Assembly: GCA_035415725.1 (NCBI GenBank)
Contig: DAOOGN010000076.1
Location: 1-22,489, forward strand
Length of the DNA: 22,489 nucleotides
Source of the DNA: DSWT01 sp035415725
Lineage (GTDB): Bacteria > Chloroflexota > Anaerolineae > B4-G1 > SLSP01
Direction: 5' to 3'
A program made the translations under genes and the position numbers. A model generated the notes under the pieces. The model was not told the DNA's origin. It saw nothing but the letters and a program-made list of their open reading frames with translations, and made no database searches. Positions 22,326 to 22,489 of this stretch are shown in pieces (positions within the stretch are counted from its first letter, which is position 1; every line of letters begins with the position of its first letter).

Positions 22326-22423
22326 TAACTATTCAGCCATCTTTGCCAGGTGGCGAACGGGACTTTGGGGAGGGCACATAATAGGTTACCCCTTCGGCAG
22401 GTGCTGACCCTCTCATCCCCCAA
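22326..22423 (+). repeat. Interspersed repeat, family B, copy 3 (long form)
   Basis: The 63-bp core (22326-22388) starts TAACTATTCAGCC and ends AATAGGTTA, giving near-perfect terminal inverted repeats. The stem GCCATC/GGTGGC is kept by a wobble. The extension CTTCGG, GGTGCTGACCC, CTCATCCCCC matches copy 1. Confidence 0.85.
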
Positions 22424-22489
22424 CCCCCTTCTCTCCCGCCAGCGGGGAAGAAGGGGGCAAAAGGGGGGTGTGGCGGGCGGCGAAGCCGC
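22424..22489. repeat. C-rich/G-rich palindromes at the window edge
   Basis: CCCCCTTCTCTCCCGC (22424-22439) pairs with GCGGGGAAGAAGGGGG (22442-22457) apart from two positions. A second stem GCGGC-GAA-GCCGC (22477-22489) is at or across the window end. The order resembles the block at 3114-3200. Confidence 0.7.

Larger units (their letters stand above)
22150..22489. other. 340-bp gene-free right end of the window
   Basis: No gene is visible. The region contains a promoter for the DUF4332 gene, a 17-bp palindrome, family B repeat copy 3 and C-rich/G-rich hairpins running into the window edge. Confidence 0.65.

Overview
This window looks like a chromosomal stretch of a GC-rich bacterium (roughly 60% G+C outside one island), most plausibly a Chloroflexota/Anaerolineae-type genome. 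That placement is inferred from the gene set (YitT, DUF1385/YqhQ-like, DUF4332, LarB/LarE, a BMP nucleoside-type ABC operon, a surface protein with a Thr/Pro stalk) and from the many short C-rich/G-rich palindromes. There is no rRNA, tRNA, CRISPR array, transposase or prophage gene. About 20 protein genes are supported.

Left part (1-8571): after a copy of a 55-bp interspersed repeat and a clear intrinsic terminator comes obgE (+). Convergent to it is the pair larE-larB (-), for the nickel-pincer cofactor of lactate racemase-type enzymes. A 589-bp divergent intergenic region with a three-hairpin block separates larE from a tight + strand operon: a MurJ-like MOP-family flippase lacking several essential E. 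coli MurJ residues, an orphan family-1 solute-binding lipoprotein, and a membrane-anchored CAP-domain surface protein. A YitT-family membrane protein follows.

Centre (8621-18284, - strand): one long directon read right to left. A promoter with a structured ~130-nt leader precedes a BMP-family lipoprotein, then a two-domain ABC ATPase, two permeases, a hotdog thioesterase, a lone FAD subunit of the xanthine dehydrogenase/CO dehydrogenase family, and a DUF1385 membrane protein. This reads as nucleoside/purine uptake plus possible catabolism. Between the ATPase and the first permease sits an AT-rich restriction-modification cassette: a YhdJ-like adenine methyltransferase (predicted to act on ATGCAT) and a partner with a degenerate PD-(D/E)xK/Mrr-like motif. 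It splits an otherwise intact transporter operon and is the clearest sign of horizontal transfer here.

Right part (18322-22489): ribonuclease Z (-), RNA 3'-phosphate cyclase rtcA (-, with a strong promoter placed for an almost leaderless mRNA), a small soluble histidine kinase (+), and a DUF4332 helix-hairpin-helix protein (-). The intergenic spaces carry two related repeat families, a 55-bp type (2 copies) and a 63-100-bp type (3 copies). Both have the layout CTATTCAG, then a small hairpin, then GAA, then an AGGTT-like end. Together with the heptamer arrays and palindromes they are the main structure not explained by genes. I see no fully novel defence or metabolic system. The most interesting items are the RM island, the repeat families, the switch-like BMP leader and the non-canonical MurJ homologue.
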